A stretch of 64,000 nucleotides of DNA from Anaerolineae bacterium. GTDB taxonomy: Bacteria > Chloroflexota > Anaerolineae > 4572-78 > J111. The position numbers and the translations under genes are program-made. Below the pieces are notes generated by a model. That model ran no database searches, was not told the DNA's origin, and saw nothing but the letters and a program-made list of their open reading frames with translations. The stretch lies in the NCBI GenBank assembly GCA_022071955.1, contig JAJVIM010000003.1:1-64000 (forward strand). Reading direction: 5' to 3'. Positions 9,325 to 19,182 of this stretch are shown here, piece by piece. Each line of letters starts with the position of its first letter. Position 1 is the first letter of the stretch.

Positions 9325-9399
9325 ATTGAATTTCTTTTTGACTAATACCGCTGACTATTCTTTGGATCATCCCCCCGGCAAAGCTTTAACCGGGATTTC

Positions 9400-11202
9400 T
9401 CACGCCTGCCGTTTATCCAGCAGACGGCTAACTTCGGCCTGGATTTCTGCCGGCTGAAAGGGCTTGCTAATAAATGGCAGGTTGTTTTGGTCAAGAAATT
9501 GGCGGGTAGCCTGGTCAAAAATATCGCCGGAGATAAAAATGAAACGCTTACTTATATTGGGTTTTTCAACGCGTATCTTCTCGTACAGCTTCAAGCCACT
9601 TATACCTGGCAGGCGGATGTCACACACCACCAGATCATAATCTGTTTCAAGCAGGCAGGCTCGGGCGGTGAGGCCATTGCTAACAGCATCTACGGCATAC
9701 CCCTTATCCTGAAAAATGCGGCTGGTTAACAGCAACAGGTCTTTTTCGTCCTCCACTACAAGAATTTTGACATTTTTTGTGGATTGATCGGCTTCTGGCC
9801 AGGTAGAAAAATGTTTGGGTGACGCAGCCGAAGCCACCCCAACGCAGGCTGGCCGATTGGCAATTACGGGCAGTTCAACAAAAAAGGTGGTGCGCCGCCC
9901 CGGCTCGCTTTCTGCCCAGATTACGCCATCGTGCTCGCTGACAATACCGTGACACACCGATAGCCCAAGGCCGGTGCCTTTTCCGGGTTCTTTGGTGGTA
10001 AAAAACGGGTCAAAAATACGGGATAAATGTTCTGCCGGTATTCCAGAACCGTTATCCTGAATCGCCAGCCTGACAGCGGCCTGTTGCTGGACAGGCTGTT
10101 TGTTATCGATGCTGGCCGGCACCAAACGGGTTGAAATCCGTAACCGTCCGCTCTTTTTAGTGTTGGCCATAGCCTGCCGAGCATTGTTGAACAGGTTGAT
10201 CAAAACCTGCTGAAACTGGCTGGGGTCGGCCAACACCCAGGGGGAGTCGGGGGAAAAGTCTGTTTCAATGGTAAGATTCTGGTTGTGAAAATCGTACTTG
10301 ACCAGATCCAGCGTTTGATGCACCAGCGAGTTAATATCAACCGGCTTGCGTTCAGATTTGTGCTGCCGGGCAAAATCAAGCAGTTTACGGACAATGGCCG
10401 CAGCCCGGTGCCCCTGAGTGACAATTCGATTGAGATCGTTAATGCTCTCCTCATCCTTCGACAACGAGCGCAATATTTCTGAATATCCAATAATCGTGGT
10501 TAACGGATTATTCAATTCGTGGGCTACACCGGCAATCAACTCGCCAATAGCCGCCAGCTTTTCGCTCTGCACCAGACGGGCCTGGGCATCTTTTAGGGCG
10601 GCCATCTGGTTGTGCAGTTGTTGATACAGCCGGGCATTTTCTATAGCCACCGCGGCCTGAGCAGCCAGCGTTTCCAGCATCTCAATATCTTGATTGTTGA
10701 AGCCGCGGTTATCGCATTTGTTAACAACTTCAAGAACCCCAATAGCCGTATCGTTAACCTGTAACGGAACGCCCAAAATGGACTTTGTCCGAAACTGTGC
10801 TTTTTGATCAACCTCATTAAAATGGCGGGCATCGTGCTGGATATCTTGCACAATTTGAGGCTTGTTGTGAATAAAAATCCAGCCGGCAATGCTGCCATCC
10901 ATCGGCACCGGGATAGATTTTACGGTAGCCTGTTTTAAACCGGTGGCGGCAGCAAAATGCAACTCGTGCGTTTGCTCGTCAAAAAGCAAAATAGCCGCCT
11001 GTTCAGTTTCAATTACTTCACTGGCGACTTTAATAATGGAGTCGAGCAAATTTTCCAGGTTTAATGTTGAATTTAAATGACGCCCTACCTCCAGCAGCAC
11101 CCGCAGTTGCAGGTTCTGTTTCTCCAGAGTTTGCTCTCGGTCAAATTGAGCGTTGACCCGTTTAAATCCCACGCGGCTGTCTAACACTGTTTCCTGATCC
11201 AT
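9400..11202 (-). CDS. GAF-HisKA-HATPase-receiver hybrid histidine kinase
   Basis: The 600-residue soluble kinase has a GAF domain (about 25-185), a coiled linker, HisKA with H228 in GVAHELNNP, an HATPase_c with N, G1 and G2 boxes ([25 protein letters not shown]), and a C-terminal receiver ([19 protein letters not shown]) that may pass phosphate on or feed back. Start: ATG at 11202 with a weak AGG before it; upstream in-frame codons to 11277 lack conservation. Promoter B with the shared palindrome lies at 11283-11327. The gene is followed after 75 bases by the MBL/pseudokinase gene in the same direction, so co-transcription is likely. Confidence 0.9.
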   Translation of the reverse strand: MDQETVLDSRVGFKRVNAQFDREQTLEKQNLQLRVLLEVGRHLNSTLNLENLLDSIIKVASEVIETEQAAILLFDEQTHELHFAAATGLKQATVKSIPVPMDGSIAGWIFIHNKPQIVQDIQHDARHFNEVDQKAQFRTKSILGVPLQVNDTAIGVLEVVNKCDNRGFNNQDIEMLETLAAQAAVAIENARLYQQLHNQMAALKDAQARLVQSEKLAAIGELIAGVAHELNNPLTTIIGYSEILRSLSKDEESINDLNRIVTQGHRAAAIVRKLLDFARQHKSERKPVDINSLVHQTLDLVKYDFHNQNLTIETDFSPDSPWVLADPSQFQQVLINLFNNARQAMANTKKSGRLRISTRLVPASIDNKQPVQQQAAVRLAIQDNGSGIPAEHLSRIFDPFFTTKEPGKGTGLGLSVCHGIVSEHDGVIWAESEPGRRTTFFVELPVIANRPACVGVASAASPKHFSTWPEADQSTKNVKILVVEDEKDLLLLTSRIFQDKGYAVDAVSNGLTARACLLETDYDLVVCDIRLPGISGLKLYEKIRVEKPNISKRFIFISGDIFDQATRQFLDQNNLPFISKPFQPAEIQAEVSRLLDKRQA

Positions 11203-11282
11203 GGCGACCTGTTTATCTTGAAAACGTTTACATATTGCTGACCGATTGAAATAGATAGATTTTCCCCAGCCTAACAATTTTC

Positions 11283-11327
11283 ATAGTAGCTTATTTTCTA
11301 ACCAGCAACCATAGGGTGAGACCCTAT
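11283..11327 (-). promoter_or_regulatory. Promoter B: TACTAT -10 with upstream ATAGGG-N5-CCCTAT palindrome
   Basis: Minus-strand TACTAT (11288-11283) is preceded by exactly 22 bases and then the perfect palindrome ATAGGGT-N3-ACCCTAT (11311-11327), centred near -43. A CCCCATA half-site follows at 11343-11349, about -70. The same arrangement is seen at promoters A and C. It probably drives the hybrid kinase gene starting at 11202. Confidence 0.6.
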
Positions 11328-11430
11328 ATTTTTAAAATTCTGCCCCATAACCGTTGACGCCGGGTATTTCAGGGGCGATTTTGATGTTGGGCACCCCACA
11401 AATGGGCCGGACAGGCATCGAGCAGTGGCA

Positions 11431-11456
11431 ACAAAAAACCCGCCGAAATGGCGGGC
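11431..11456 (-). terminator. Intrinsic terminator after the 1248-aa hybrid kinase gene
   Basis: On the minus strand, GCCCGCC-ATTTC-GGCGGG is followed by TTTTTTG, a textbook rho-independent terminator. A second hairpin, AGGCCGAA/TTCGGCCT (11482-11510), lies between it and the stop codon at 11527. Confidence 0.85.
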
Positions 11457-11526
11457 ATTTTGCAGTTTAACCTGAATTTTAAGGCCGAAGAATTTACAAA
11501 ATTTCGGCCTCATTCCCGGGCCGAGT

Positions 11527-14500
11527 TCACTTTGGCCGCGGGTTAATGGTTTCCTGCAGGATTTCTTCCATCAAGTCCAGCCTGAAACTTTTGGCTATTT
11601 CCTGCATCTGGCCGGCGAATACCGGGAAGTCTGGCTCCAACCGGGCTAACCGCATTTGCACCGAGCCAATATCACCGACTCTGGCCGCAAAAAAAAGCTG
11701 CTCAAGCTCGGATTTTGGCGGGAGGGCCAGTTCTGCCAAATCTTCCGAGTGAATTTTTGCCCAATCTTCCAGCGAGTCCTTCTCTTTGAGCCACTGCAGG
11801 TTCAGATGCCTGGCTAATTTTTGCAGCAAATTGTCAGTTAAAATGGGTTTGCTCAAAAAATCATCGCAACCGGCCACCAGACTCTTCTGGCTTATTTCGG
11901 CCGACACGCTGGCAGACACGGCGATAATCGGCATCTGTTTCACATTTTTCAACCGGCGAATCTGTTCTGTGGCTTCAACACCATTCAAACCGGGCATCAG
12001 CAAATCCATCAGAATCAAATCCGGTGCCTGATCCATCACCGCCTGAATCGCGGCCTGGCCGGAGTCCGCCTCCCAAATCTTGAACCCCAGTGGCCCAAGA
12101 ATGGCGCGCAAAATGGCCCGGTTGTCGTCCCGATCATCGACAACCAGAATGTTGTAAGGTTGGCCCGAATGCTGGTATCCCACTATCCGGTCCGTTACAC
12201 CCGCAACCGCAATCGCTGCCGGCGCTGTGCGAACAATCACCGGCAATTCTACGCAAAAGGTGCTGCCCTGCCCCAGTTTGCTTTCCACCGAAATGGCGCC
12301 CCCCATAAACTGTACCAGCCGCCGGGTAATCGCTAACCCCAAACCGGTCCCGTGAGTGTCGTCAACCTGGGTAAAGGCTTCAAAAATGAATTCCTGGTTC
12401 TCGGGCGCAATCCCAATCCCGGTATCGATCACTTTAAACCGAAGCGTCAGCCTGTCGTCCGGCTCCGCCTCAGGCAGCGGCCGCGGCGCAGTCTCTACCC
12501 GAAGGGTTATTTGCCCCTTCTCGGTAAATTTTATGGCATTGCTGAGCAGATTAAGCAGGATTTGCCGCAATCGTTTTTCATCGACATTGATGACGGTGGG
12601 CAGAGAATCTGACGGTTGAAAATGCAGAGTCAGCCCTTTTTGTTTCACTCGCGCACCGATGATATTGAGCAGCGTTTGCAAAAAAACGGTCAGCAAAATA
12701 TCGTTGGACTGGGTGGATATTTGCCCCGCCTCTATTTTGGACAGGTCCAGAATATCATTAATCAGCAGCAGCAGGTGTTCGCCACTTTGAAAAATAGTTT
12801 CAAGAGCCTGTTGATGGCTGGCCGCCAGCGACCGGTCATTTTGGAGAATTTGAACATACCCCAAAATACCGTTTAACGGGGTGCGGAGTTCGTGGCTTAC
12901 ATTGGCCAAAAACTGACTTTTGGCCTGACTGGCCGACTCTGCGGATTGCTGGGCTTGTTGTATCTCCTGAAACAGGCGGGCGTTTTCAATGGCAATGGCC
13001 GCCTGCGAGGCAAAGGCCTGCGCCAAATTAGCGTGAGTTTCGGTAAAAAAGCGGCGTTTATTTTTGTCAATGCCCAATTTACCAATCACCCGATCCCCAA
13101 ACAGCAGAGGAACCCCCATCCAGGACCGAATCTGCTGGTCGTAGGGCGATAATTTTTCCCAATTTACATCCCGGGTATCGTTGAGAATCAACGGGCGTCG
13201 GGTTTCGATAATTGTTTGTTCTGTATTTAATTTTGTGACGCTAAACCGTAACCCCACTATCTGGGACAGATCGTTAAAACCGGCTCCATCGATGATTTCA
13301 AAATAATTGTCGCGCAACACCTGTACAGAAGCGCTATCGTAAGGGACTACTTTTTTGAGTTCTTCCAGAATGCGCCGGAGCACCTCTCGCAAATCCACCG
13401 TTGAACTCAGAGCCAGAACTGCGGCTCGCAGCGTTTGGGCCTGCTCCAGCGACTCACGCAGGGCCTGTTGGGTTTGTTTAATTTCGGTAATATCCTGCGC
13501 AATACCCACCTGACGGCACTCGTTGGTGCCGGGCACTGTAAATTGAAACGTTCGGGCCCAAATCCAGCGCACTTTACCGTTTGCGTGGCGGATGCGGAAC
13601 TCCTGGCTAAAGTTACTGCCTTCGGCGGCAGCCTTTCGATAACCTGCAATAAAGCCGAGTTTATCTTTGGGCACAATAGCCCGGATAATGCTGTCGGCAT
13701 GTTCATACAACTCCGTTACTTGTCGCCCAAAAACCTTTTCGTAGGCGGGGTTGATGTAAAGGAGTTCGTCGCCGGTTTGCAACCACAGAACATGCTCTAT
13801 GTTCTCGGCCAGTTGCCTGAATTTGGCTTCGCTCATTGCCAGCTCCCGGTTGGCTTGCAACGCCTGCTCGGTGATAACCCGGCGCTGCTCCTCGGACCGC
13901 TGGCCGATGATGGCAATAGCATAAATGTTTGAAATTCGTTCGACAACTCTCAAATCGTCGTCGCTGTAGCCACTCGCCGAGTTTATCACGGTGATTTGCC
14001 CCAACAACTGGTCGTTTGCAATGGTTGGCATCGACAGAATATTGCTGAGCGGGATTTGGCCAAACGGCGTTTTGTGGCCATTGGAGCGGCGGCCGGGGTT
14101 GTTTGAATAGAAAGCCGCGCGCGTTTTTAAACTTTGTCCCCACAGGCTGTTGAATTCATCGGCGTTGTGAGGGAAGATAACCGGCGCGTTTGGCGGCTGC
14201 GTGGCTCCTTCCGGGGTAAAAATTGCGCAACAAATATTCTCACTGGAAACCGGATCGATGATGGAAACACAGCCGTAGCTGCTAACGGTCAGTTCCAAAA
14301 CGGTTTTGCAAACAAGGTTGGCCACCCTTTCAAGCGACATTTCAGGCGAGAGTACCTCTTCGGCCAGAGTGGCCACGGCCAGGTTTAAAAAAGTTTCTTG
14401 CCGCAGGGTTTGTTCCATCTGCTTGCGAACGGTCATATCAGAAATATAACCGTGCCACAAGGTTGAGCCATCGGCCAATCTTTCCGGGGTAAATTTTCCG

Positions 14501-15273
14501 TGCAGCCAGCGAGTTTTCTGGCCCGGCAAATTCACCCGAAACTCCGTTTCCCACAACTGTAGCATTGTGGCCGATTGGTGAATATTTTCCATCACCCGGT
14601 TGATGTCGTCGGGGTGGATACGCGCCAGCCAATTGTTGGCGTCGGCGCGCACATCTTCGGGCGTAACGCCCATTACGGTGCTGATCCCCTGGCTGGCATA
14701 TTGAATTTGTATTTGTCCGCCCGGAGACAGCCGGAACTGGCAAATTACGCCGGGCACGTGTTTGGATAGTTTACGCAGCAATTCGTCCCGTTCCTGAAGT
14801 CTGGCCTGAGTTTGTTTCAGCGTGGCCACATCCTGAAGGGAGCCAACAAGAGCCTGATTTTCTTTTAATTCGAGCTGGTTGGCGGCCAGCCTGCGTTCAA
14901 GTTCCAGCCTGACACAGGAAATTTCCAGCATGGCGTAGAGTTCTTCATTAATTATTGGGGCGATCATATAACCGCTGGGCAAGGTTTTTTTGGCCTGTTC
15001 CACCAGCGCCAGATCAGAGGAGGTGGTTACGTAAATAATGCCGATACTGCCCAGCCGCTCGCGCAGCTTTTCGGCCAGGGTGATACCGTCCATTTCCGGA
15101 AAAAGTTGAATGGCTACCAGCGCCAGATCCGGTTGATGCGTTACGGCCAACTCCAGAGCGTTCTCCGCGCCGGTGGCAAACAGCGGCGTATACCCCCATT
15201 CCGTAAGCGAAAGTTCAAACGCTTCAAAGAGAGTTCGGGGTTCGCCCTCTACAACCAAAATAACTTTGTTCAT
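11527..15273 (-). CDS. Hybrid histidine kinase with N-terminal pseudo-receiver, PAS, GAF and C-terminal receiver
   Basis: 1248 residues. The N-terminal 120 residues have a receiver fold in which the acidic pair reads EGE, the phospho-acceptor position is Ala54 (LVAIQLFPEMDG) and the conserved Lys is also Ala, so it cannot be phosphorylated in the usual way. Then follow PAS (about 165-300), GAF (about 310-480), PAS (about 490-620), GAF (about 640-760), HisKA with H794 in NVSHELRTP, HATPase_c, and a canonical receiver (VVDDRDD, LILMDLLMPG, SKPI). The last 90 residues are helical with no clear HPt histidine. ATG at 15273 is preceded by GGAG at good spacing. It stands alone between two terminators. 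Confidence 0.88.
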   Translation of the reverse strand: MNKVILVVEGEPRTLFEAFELSLTEWGYTPLFATGAENALELAVTHQPDLALVAIQLFPEMDGITLAEKLRERLGSIGIIYVTTSSDLALVEQAKKTLPSGYMIAPIINEELYAMLEISCVRLELERRLAANQLELKENQALVGSLQDVATLKQTQARLQERDELLRKLSKHVPGVICQFRLSPGGQIQIQYASQGISTVMGVTPEDVRADANNWLARIHPDDINRVMENIHQSATMLQLWETEFRVNLPGQKTRWLHGKFTPERLADGSTLWHGYISDMTVRKQMEQTLRQETFLNLAVATLAEEVLSPEMSLERVANLVCKTVLELTVSSYGCVSIIDPVSSENICCAIFTPEGATQPPNAPVIFPHNADEFNSLWGQSLKTRAAFYSNNPGRRSNGHKTPFGQIPLSNILSMPTIANDQLLGQITVINSASGYSDDDLRVVERISNIYAIAIIGQRSEEQRRVITEQALQANRELAMSEAKFRQLAENIEHVLWLQTGDELLYINPAYEKVFGRQVTELYEHADSIIRAIVPKDKLGFIAGYRKAAAEGSNFSQEFRIRHANGKVRWIWARTFQFTVPGTNECRQVGIAQDITEIKQTQQALRESLEQAQTLRAAVLALSSTVDLREVLRRILEELKKVVPYDSASVQVLRDNYFEIIDGAGFNDLSQIVGLRFSVTKLNTEQTIIETRRPLILNDTRDVNWEKLSPYDQQIRSWMGVPLLFGDRVIGKLGIDKNKRRFFTETHANLAQAFASQAAIAIENARLFQEIQQAQQSAESASQAKSQFLANVSHELRTPLNGILGYVQILQNDRSLAASHQQALETIFQSGEHLLLLINDILDLSKIEAGQISTQSNDILLTVFLQTLLNIIGARVKQKGLTLHFQPSDSLPTVINVDEKRLRQILLNLLSNAIKFTEKGQITLRVETAPRPLPEAEPDDRLTLRFKVIDTGIGIAPENQEFIFEAFTQVDDTHGTGLGLAITRRLVQFMGGAISVESKLGQGSTFCVELPVIVRTAPAAIAVAGVTDRIVGYQHSGQPYNILVVDDRDDNRAILRAILGPLGFKIWEADSGQAAIQAVMDQAPDLILMDLLMPGLNGVEATEQIRRLKNVKQMPIIAVSASVSAEISQKSLVAGCDDFLSKPILTDNLLQKLARHLNLQWLKEKDSLEDWAKIHSEDLAELALPPKSELEQLFFAARVGDIGSVQMRLARLEPDFPVFAGQMQEIAKSFRLDLMEEILQETINPRPK

Positions 15274-15375
15274 TGTGGTTTCTCCGGTCAAAAGACAGCC
15301 AGGATCGGCAGCCTGGACTCCGCCGGCCAAAAAGAAGAGTACTGATTTTGTAACCTGCCCTATTCCCTGGGTACA

Positions 15376-15416
15376 CCAAAAAAATACCTTATCGCAACAG
15401 TGGGATAAGGTATTTT
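15376..15416 (-). terminator. Intrinsic terminator after the pseudocyclase gene
   Basis: A perfect 13-bp stem (AAAATACCTTATC with its complement, 15381-15393 and 15404-15416) has a 10-base loop. Read on the minus strand it runs into a T-rich tract, so it ends the transcript from 19093-15470. Its symmetry means it could weakly work in both directions. Confidence 0.8.
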
Positions 15417-15469
15417 AGCGCAAAATCAAACTTTATGAAACTGTGGTATCGGCCCAGGCCGGGCAAAAA

Positions 15470-18400
15470 TTATACGCCTCTGGTGGTACGGACCACATGC
15501 AGGTACCAGAGCGCGCCCAGTTTTTCAAATTGAAGCGTTGCTTTTTCAAAGCAGGACTCGGCTTTATTGCTGGCTTTTTGCTGGTAGAGCTGGCCCAACT
15601 CCAGCAATATCTGCCCCTGCAAATACGGGTCATTGCGAGATTGGCTCAATTCGAGGGCCTGGTTCAGTAACAACTCGGCGTCGGCAAAGTTGTCCAGCCG
15701 CCGGTGCAATCCGCCCAAAATGCGCAGACTGTGGGCCTCTTGCTGGGTTATGCCGGCCTGCCGGCTCAAAATCAGGGCTTGCTCAGCCATTTCCAACCCC
15801 TCGTTCAACCGGCCGTTTTCGGCGTGCACCAGCGCAGAAATCCAGAAAGCTTCCGCTTTGACCTCGACGCTGTCAATTGATTGGGACAGATGCAGCGCCT
15901 GTAGGGCGTAATGCTCGGCGGCTTCAAGGTTGGCCTGCATCAGCGCCACCTGAGCCAAATTGGCGCAAGTTTGGGCAACGCCCCAGGTATCGCCCAAATG
16001 CTGCCGGATCACCAGCGCCTCTTCAAGATCCGTTTTGGCCTGCTCCAGCTTGCCCATCGCCAGGGATAACAGCCCCCGGTTGTCCAGACTAACGGCCACG
16101 CCATCGCGGTTACCAATCATTTGGTGGCCGGTGTAGGCGCGCTCGTAATAGCGAATTGCTTTGTGCCAGTTGCCCTGCTGATAATACAAAATCCCCAGAT
16201 TACCATAAGCAATGGCTGCACCATAAAGGTAGCCGAGGTCATCGTACAATTGCAGGCTTTGCTGCACATGTGAAATGGCTTTGGCCAGATTGTTTTGCTG
16301 CCAGGCGATGCCGCCCAGAGTGTTATGCAGGCTGGCCAGCAAAATCACGCTGTCGGCAGCACCCTGGGGGGCGTTGTCCACCGCCGGCTGGGCCACAGCC
16401 AGCGCAGCATCGAGCTTGCCCTGCCGGAAATAAACCCAGGCAATTCGTTCGAGCAGGGCCAACCGGGCAGCCGGGTTGTGCTGTTGGGTTGTTTCGGAGA
16501 GGAGCTGCAACCCCACCTGCAAATAATTGAGCGCCTGATCAAAAACGCCGCCACGCTGCCGGATATCGGCCATCTGGCGCAGGCTCTCAATCAGAATTTG
16601 TTCCAGACTGCCGGGGTTGGCCGACAAATTGGAGTACCACAAATTAAGCAGCATATCCGACAAAATCCGGTCGGCTTCGGCCAAAGCGCCGGTAAATTTG
16701 AGCGCCGTAGCCAGGCCAATGCGGCCCTTAAAATATTCTGGCTGAAATTGATTGTCCGGGCGGCTGGGCAGCAGTGTTTTCACCTGGCGATAATGATGAA
16801 TAGCGGTTTCATAGGCGCAGCGACGCAGGGCATTGTCACCGGCGGTCATCAAATGCGGGATGGCTTTAAGCGGCACGTTACTTTCGGCGTAGTGATAAGC
16901 CAGCACTTCGGCCTGTTCATCGGCCAGCCACAAGCCACTTTGCTCGATGACCCGGGCGGCCAGTGTGTGAATTTTTTGCCGGTCTCGTTTGACTAACGTG
17001 TTGTAAATAGTTTCCTGCATCAATTTATGGCGGAAAATATAGCCGGGCGCGTTGCGAAAACTGCGCGACACCAGAAACTGGCGCGCTTCCATTTCTTTGA
17101 GCTGCTCGGCCACCATCAACGCCGGCAGGTTGCTAACCTGCAACAACACTTCCGTGGCAAAATCTGTGCCAAAAACGGCCGCCTGCTGCAGGGTGCGACG
17201 CATCGCCTCTGGCAGGCTGTCAACCCGGGCCAGCAGTAGCCCTTTCACCGTGCCGGGAATCGTTTGGAGCAGATCGACGGCGTAGTTGGTTACCTGCCAC
17301 TGGCCGTTATTGGGATCACGCTGCAATCCTTTTTGATCGATCAGCGTGCGCACAATTTCCTCAAGAAAGAGCGGATTGCCCTCGGCGCGTTCAATGATTT
17401 TTTGTTTTAGCTGGTGGGCCTCAACTGAAAAATGGGCGTTGAGTTGGTCCAGCAAATGCCAGGCTTCCTGCTGGGTCAGGGGACTCAGTTGCAGGTCAAG
17501 ATATTGCTCGGGGCGAAGACTGGCCTGAGTAATAAGGGCTTGAAGCACCGTTTTTCGCTCGGCGGCGCGGGCAACAAACAGCAGCAGCAAGGGCACATCG
17601 TCGGTGGTTTGCACCAGGTATTCCAAAAAGCTGCGAGATGCGGCATCGACCCATTGCAAATCCTCAAAAATCAGCACCGTTGGCTGGCGGTGAGCCAGCG
17701 CCAAAATAACCTGTCGCAGCGCGGCGTGGGTTTGTCGCTGGAGCATGGCCGCGTCGAGGGCCTGCAGCCGCGCCAAATGCAGGGGTTGGGCCTGCGGCAA
17801 CCCCAATGCGTGCAGAAGATAGGGCGAAATTTCGTGCTTTTCCGGCAGCGGCAGCGATTGCAAAAAGCTGTCCAGTTTGTGGTGCTGCGCCTCGGCGGGA
17901 GTGGTTTCAGTGACGCCGATGAGGTTGCGCAACAAATTGGTGACAACCCCCAGCGGCACGGCGTGCGTGTAAGCCAGGCAGGTTCCCTGGGCAAACGTTA
18001 CTTCAGAAGTAAGGGTCAAATGCCGAAATTCTGCCACCAGCCGGCTTTTGCCCAACCCGGCCTCACCGGTAATCAGAGCCACCCGGCTGCGCCCCCGCTC
18101 GACCACCGTCGCCAGCGTGGTGCGCAGTTGGTCCAGTTCGTTGGCCCGGCCAATCATCAAAAGTTGGGGCATCAACGCATCGGCCTTTACTTCCGAGCTG
18201 TCCAACAGACCGGCCACTTTAAAGCGTTCGATGGCCGCGGGGGGATCCGATTGGGTAATGGGCGACAGCGCAGTGCAGTCACAAATTGAGCGCACCTGCT
18301 GGTAGGTTGCGCTGCTGATCAAAATATCTCCGGCAGCGGCGCTCAGTTCAAGCTCGCGCGTTACCTGCACGGCGTTGCCAACCACAGTGTAGTCGGCGTG

Positions 18401-19093
18401 GATGGCGTTGTTCCCCACTGTGCCGGCAACCACCGCGCCGGTGTGCAGCCCAAACCGGGCCGAAAGAGCCAGATTTGTTTGCGACTGCAACTCGCGCCGG
18501 CGGGCCTGAATGAGCTGGCGCATTTCAAGAGCCGCCCGCACCGCCCGTTCCGGGTCGTTTTCGTGAGCTGTCGGCGCGCCGAAAAAGGCAACCAAACCGT
18601 TCTGCGTATATTTTTCCAGCGTGCCTTCGTATTTTTTTACAACCTGCCCCAACGCTTTTAAAATTTCATCCTGCATAAAATAAAGCTCTTCTTCATCCAG
18701 ATCGGCGTCATCGGGGCTGGAAAAAATAAGAGTCAGCACCAGCAGGGTTACATCCCTGTTTTCGCCAAAAACTTCGCCGCTGCCGCCGGCGGCCCGGAGT
18801 TTGCTGGCCAGAGTTTTGGGGGCCAGCGCCTGTCGCTGCTGGAGCATTTGGGCCGATGCGGCTTCGAGGCCGGTTGGCGCTGCCGCCGACAATTTTGCCC
18901 CGCACGCCCCGCAGAAATTACTCCCGACCGGGGCCGAATGCCCACAAATGGGGCAGTGGTTGGCCAGGGCAGTGTTGCAGTTCAAACAAATAGCGGCCGT
19001 AACCGGGTTGTGATAACCACACGCCCCACAAATGGCCGCCTGTTTGGGTTGACCGTTTAATTTTGGCATTGCTGTAGCATACGGTTCTATCAT
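15470..19093 (-). CDS. Zinc-ribbon / degenerate class III cyclase / STAND ATPase / TPR protein
   Basis: 1207 residues. Four CxxC knuckles (Cys 22/25, 36/39, 47/50, 61/64) form a double zinc ribbon. The next domain aligns with the cyclase of the upstream paralogue but has lost its active site: the first metal Asp is Thr121 (VLTLIF), GDG reads QNG, and the NxxSR motif reads VQVTRE. It is therefore a likely pseudocyclase. An ATPase follows (GEAGLGKSR), then about 600 residues of TPR. ATG at 19093 is chosen because GGAG lies 9 bases before it; a TTG at 19108 is less likely. It lies 89 bases downstream of the intact paralogue and may be co-transcribed with it. Confidence 0.88.
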   Translation of the reverse strand: MIEPYATAMPKLNGQPKQAAICGACGYHNPVTAAICLNCNTALANHCPICGHSAPVGSNFCGACGAKLSAAAPTGLEAASAQMLQQRQALAPKTLASKLRAAGGSGEVFGENRDVTLLVLTLIFSSPDDADLDEEELYFMQDEILKALGQVVKKYEGTLEKYTQNGLVAFFGAPTAHENDPERAVRAALEMRQLIQARRRELQSQTNLALSARFGLHTGAVVAGTVGNNAIHADYTVVGNAVQVTRELELSAAAGDILISSATYQQVRSICDCTALSPITQSDPPAAIERFKVAGLLDSSEVKADALMPQLLMIGRANELDQLRTTLATVVERGRSRVALITGEAGLGKSRLVAEFRHLTLTSEVTFAQGTCLAYTHAVPLGVVTNLLRNLIGVTETTPAEAQHHKLDSFLQSLPLPEKHEISPYLLHALGLPQAQPLHLARLQALDAAMLQRQTHAALRQVILALAHRQPTVLIFEDLQWVDAASRSFLEYLVQTTDDVPLLLLFVARAAERKTVLQALITQASLRPEQYLDLQLSPLTQQEAWHLLDQLNAHFSVEAHQLKQKIIERAEGNPLFLEEIVRTLIDQKGLQRDPNNGQWQVTNYAVDLLQTIPGTVKGLLLARVDSLPEAMRRTLQQAAVFGTDFATEVLLQVSNLPALMVAEQLKEMEARQFLVSRSFRNAPGYIFRHKLMQETIYNTLVKRDRQKIHTLAARVIEQSGLWLADEQAEVLAYHYAESNVPLKAIPHLMTAGDNALRRCAYETAIHHYRQVKTLLPSRPDNQFQPEYFKGRIGLATALKFTGALAEADRILSDMLLNLWYSNLSANPGSLEQILIESLRQMADIRQRGGVFDQALNYLQVGLQLLSETTQQHNPAARLALLERIAWVYFRQGKLDAALAVAQPAVDNAPQGAADSVILLASLHNTLGGIAWQQNNLAKAISHVQQSLQLYDDLGYLYGAAIAYGNLGILYYQQGNWHKAIRYYERAYTGHQMIGNRDGVAVSLDNRGLLSLAMGKLEQAKTDLEEALVIRQHLGDTWGVAQTCANLAQVALMQANLEAAEHYALQALHLSQSIDSVEVKAEAFWISALVHAENGRLNEGLEMAEQALILSRQAGITQQEAHSLRILGGLHRRLDNFADAELLLNQALELSQSRNDPYLQGQILLELGQLYQQKASNKAESCFEKATLQFEKLGALWYLHVVRTTRGV

Positions 19094-19145
19094 TATTGTA
19101 AGCTCCAAACAAATTTGGGTTGCATATTAACCCCCCGCATGGCAA

Positions 19146-19177
19146 TACGCCGGATGCATCTTTGCATATCCGGCGTA
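19146..19177. terminator. Hairpin between the two cyclase paralogues
   Basis: TACGCCGGAT (19146-19155) pairs perfectly with ATCCGGCGTA (19168-19177), and a further GCA/TGC pairing is possible across a small bulge. No T-tract follows on the minus strand, so it may be an attenuator or RNA-stabilising stem rather than a full terminator. Confidence 0.5.
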
Positions 19178-19182
19178 CAATT

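Noticed and set aside
11298-11513. 71-codon open frame between the hybrid kinase genes
   Set aside because: It spans the intrinsic terminator, two hairpins and a promoter operator, and resembles no protein.
17432-18289. A 285-codon open frame antisense to the pseudocyclase gene
   Set aside because: Low-complexity Gln/Gly composition and full overlap with a supported gene.
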